Positions 60,557 to 64,000 of a stretch of DNA of 64,000 nt are shown one piece after another. The position numbers and the translations under genes are program-made. The stretch spans positions 2,489,001 through 2,553,000 of the forward strand of contig JBAJFE010000011.1 of assembly GCA_037903355.1 (NCBI GenBank), given 5' to 3'. The DNA comes from Trichuris trichiura. Taxonomy: Eukaryota; Nematoda; Enoplea; Trichinellida; Trichuridae. The notes beneath the pieces were generated by a model. It saw only the letters and a program-made list of their open reading frames with translations. It did not search any database and had not been told where the DNA came from. The first letter of the stretch is position 1; the number at the start of each line of letters is the position of its first letter.

Positions 60557-63500
60557 AAAAAGCTGTAAAGGAAGGGCACTATGGAAATTCTGCTTTCTCT
60601 TATAAGACACTCGGTGTTGAGCAACTCAACGCGTCACAAATAATACCGCCGCGACTAGTATGGGTTTCTATTTTTGTAAATAAAAATAGCAAAAAGTAAT
60701 TTCACTCCCTTTGAAGGTATGCATGTGGATTACTACTGGAAGGACCTAATCATTCGGATATTTTATTAAATAAACAGATGTGTTACGTGCAGCACAATTC
60801 GAACGAATGTAAATAACCTTCCCTTGAATGCGCGATTCAAAGTGGCCAGCTTTCAGACGTATAAAAAAAACAACAAAGTAAACCATATGCGATGAGACGC
60901 TGATTAAGCGAACTTATGTAAACGAACGCGAAAGGCTGCGCATTCCTTTTGCCGAAGGTTAGTTTGCCTAAGTTAAAAATGCGCTGTTAACGAATTAGTA
61001 AGCCCGTGGACAAAAACGTTGAAACAATAACAGCGCGAAAGTAGGAAAAGAAAACTGAATGCCTGTCGCGGCGCCTTCAAGGCACTGCAAAGGCATTACG
61101 ACGTCTTTTCGCGTTCGCGCAGTGGTAGCCGTTGGAAGAAACAAAAATTTCAATACAACAACGGCCGCTGACTGAACGAGCAATTAAATGAAACAATATT
61201 AGGCTCCACTCAAAAAGTAGAAACCCATAATGGATCAATTGTGAACGTAATGCTAGGCTGTTTGCTACTTTACCAAATTCCTATTCCAAGATAAGCCAAC
61301 TGCCCCTTTATTATCTAGACGTTACTAAAAAAGGCTACATTTCAAGTGATTAATTGTTGTGGAATGAAAATGAAGCGGACAGATAAAACCCCTTAGACGC
61401 ACCAGATTTTCTTCTGCTCATTTCATGACATATTGGATTCCAATTCATTCAAGTCCTCTTAAGCAGAAGGATGAAAAACTTGAACAACCGAATTTAAGTA
61501 CATTTTTCGAGTCTGCTTTGTAAGTTGTCATTTCCACAACGCTCAAGAAAAAGTGCACTCCGCTTAACTTCTTTGTGAGATTAAGCTCGCAACCAAACGG
61601 CGCTTAAAATGTGAGCTTCCCCAAACTGATAGGAAAGGAAAAAATTTTGTTGACAAACAAGAAATGATAGGAACTGACATAAGAATTCCAACAATGCAAC
61701 ATTTTTGACAATAAGCAACGGGCAAATTGATTTGACAGGTTGGAAAGCGTTACCTCGACTTTGTAATAAATAAATTCTTTTCAAACTTGGAAGAACTCAA
61801 ATATAAGCAGTTTAAAAAGCGACTAATAATAGGCCGTCGACCTGACTTTTGAAACAACTGGAAAACTAATCTCCAATGTACTATCAATTGACCTGCATAA
61901 ATTTATGACTTTCCCGTCGAAAATAACGTTAAGACATGGAAACTATGCTTATACAAACACTGAAAGGAAACGAGAGTCACAAGTCAGATATATAACTCCC
62001 ATTTCCATCGGAACATGCCCTAGTGCCGTCGTGTAAGTTTAGAATAAAAGTAATAAAAAAACTTTTGAAAAATTACGATACAGCACTACTCCAGGAAAAA
62101 AGAATTTTATCTCTTCCCAGCGACAACGTTACTTCATGTTCGGAAAGGCGGACTATCGACAATCTTTTCAAAATGCAAATATTATACAAACTCAAGGTAT
62201 AAGAAAGTTGAGCAGGCATTCATCGCCTGAACGGAAGAATCAACAATAAATATGCAACGTGTGCTCAGCTATGCAAGTATTTGAATACAAGTGCTAACGG
62301 GCTAAATGAAAAGGAAATATTCGAACGGAACGTTCAATAAGGAAGCTCGAATGAACGTGTAGTTGCAATGAGAATAAAATTATGAGCGCAATTTTTCACA
62401 CAGACAAGTCACCTATCCTTAGAAATCTGAAAGTAGAGGACGGATGAATACTTACTTTGAAGTCCATACGCTTTGTAGAGATTATATTAGCTCAAAATGA
62501 TTAGCAGAATACAGGAGAAATTTAAAATACCTTAGAATGCCTTTCACAAAAATAAAGTTTTAGAATTTATATTTATATCTGAATTTCGTTCATTGATACA
62601 TGAAAATTTTGTCTTTCGCTGATAATGAGGGATGGGTGGCTTGAAGGCTTCCAATAAGTATTTTACAAAAATAAACAAAAGCTTCTAATTTTAGACAAGC
62701 CAAAACCTTACGAAAAGGTATTGAAAGTAAGTTATAGCAGGGTAGTTATTATGCCATGAACATTTTTATTTTACTGAGAAATTGTACAATTACGGGAAGT
62801 TCAAAGTGTCCGAAATCGTATAATACATCAACAGTCTACGAATGGTAGGCAAATGGACTCCAATTTACCCTTTTCGAATCAACAAAAGAAGAGTATACTT
62901 TTTGACGACACGAACAGCAATGTCAACAAAGAATCAAGAATGAAACTGCGTTTAAACATGTCATCTCGGATGCGATCACGTTAGGCAAACGACATGAATT
63001 GTAGTAAACAAAAATTCAACGATAGCCACATCAGTGTACCGCAGTTCAAAAGGATATTACGACGTTTATCTTTACTCAGACTAAAGCGGGTCTACTACAA
63101 AAAATATTTGAGATAAGACAACTGCTGACTAAAACAAAATTCCCAGTCGAAAGAGCAACCGCATTTATACCCATACTTATCTGTCTGAGGCACTTCCCTA
63201 GTAAGCGAGAAAATGTGCAATTTTTGAACGCCGCAACTTAGCCACGAAAGGTATTTCACATTATTCGCTAACTTCACGTTATTCCGGGAATATTGTTGAT
63301 CGTATTGATGTTATTTATTCGACTTTCTTTGTTTCCGCTCTCCCGGCATAATTTCTCATATTCGAAGTACAATAAAAAAAAGACCAAATCAAATACAAAG
63401 ATTAAAACCAGCAGTGGCAGAAAGCGTATAACGCGCCCATGTAGGTGAGAAGCATTGCTGAATAAACCTTCAGTACGCAAGCACGCAGACGTGGTTGACA

Positions 63501-63584
63501 CGTGAGAAACTTTACAGGCCGTTTTTCTTTTGACGCTTCTTACGCATTCCCTCTTGCAACATTGTAGTTTTTATTTTACAGATA
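60557..63584. other. Intergenic, nothing recognised
   Basis: This is AT-rich sequence with only short incidental ORFs on both strands. No domains, repeats or RNA genes were noticed. Confidence 0.4.
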
Positions 63585-63720
63585 AGAGGGCTTTTTTGCT
63601 TATGAAAATTCTCGACGTTTTTCGCGGACTCCTGGTCCCGTCCTCAATGACACGCTGAAGATGGAATCAGGAGTATGCCGAAACCTTCTTTTGAATTTTC
63701 ATAAACAGAAAACGCCTCCA
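63585..63720. mobile_element. Foldback element with a ribozyme-like core
   Basis: GGCTTTTTTGCTTATGAAAATTC on the left mirrors GAATTTTCATAAACAGAAAACGCC on the right with mismatches. The right arm carries plus-strand CTGAAGA (63655-63661) and GAAACC (63680-63685) around a GGAAT/ATGCC-like stem. The left arm carries a minus-strand twin with TTGAGGA for box 1 (63641-63647) and an intact GAAA (63620-63623) around a GGGAC/GTCC stem. It is the same design as the 16-23 kb elements, 40 kb away. Confidence 0.55.
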
Positions 63721-64000
63721 TCCGTTAGATAAAAATTATGAGGTCCCACTTGGCTGTTATATGCTCCCTCCTGAACTCATGGACAATATGAAATATTAAA
63801 TTCAACACATTAAGCGTACAGTATTGCAGAAAACGCAGGTTCACTTTCAGACGCCTACTTTCTTGTGTTTGTATATTTTACTTGCTGGAGTAAGTTACTT
63901 TGAAAAGCGCTGTAAGACAACGCGGGAAGCGCTCTCATCGAAGCAGATTTCTGAAAGCATCGAACAGCAAAAATAACCCTGGCATCTAAGTACCTAAATT
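63721..64000. other. Intergenic, nothing recognised
   Basis: No gene or repeat is visible up to the window end. Confidence 0.4.

Overview
This window comes from a compact animal genome. Its protein genes have many introns of about 50 nt with GT-AG (and some GC-AG) ends, and no bacterial-style operons or ribosome-binding sites are visible. The short introns, the metazoan Notch receptor and the ribozyme-bearing Penelope-like debris would fit an early-branching (enoplean, Trichuris-like) nematode or another small-genome ecdysozoan. No sequence in the window fixes the species, so that placement is inference.

Layout. Bases 1-6330 are a diverged satellite array of about 455-bp units. From 6.3 to 16.6 kb lies non-coding DNA with a 41-bp palindromic minisatellite (9.9-10.45 kb), a GACATGC-rich minisatellite (13.8-14.0 kb), a C/T/G homopolymer tract (14.06 kb) and one possible minus-strand gene with very short exons (12.2-13.2 kb). 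From 14.5 to 23.5 kb is a graveyard of small inverted-repeat elements carrying hammerhead-ribozyme-like cores. At its heart is a broken Penelope-like element (18.06-19.17 kb) with a GIY-YIG endonuclease remnant and a 14-bp target duplication. The same ribozyme family recurs in Notch intron 1 and near 63.6 kb, and a related palindrome with its own 14-bp target repeat lies at 60.4 kb.

Three genes can be read with confidence. (1) A full-length Notch receptor, plus strand, 25439-38053, 12 exons, 2438 codons, with 36 EGF repeats, 3 LNRs, the heterodimerisation domain, a furin site, a TM, RAM, ankyrin repeats and a tail. (2) A protein phosphatase 1 catalytic subunit, minus strand, 43798-42160, 8 exons, 330 aa, using GC-AG introns. 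(3) An intronless SLC2/GLUT-type sugar-porter family transporter, plus strand, 57556-59091, 511 aa. The genes are independent units. They belong to cell-cell signalling, protein dephosphorylation and solute transport and show no shared regulation.

The remaining DNA (38.1-42.1, 43.8-57.5 and 59.1-64.0 kb) is mostly AT-rich intergenic sequence. It holds scattered inverted repeats and a few open minus-strand segments (55.4-57.25 kb) that may be exons of an unidentified gene. The most unusual content is the family of hammerhead-like motifs arranged as inward-facing pairs in foldback elements.
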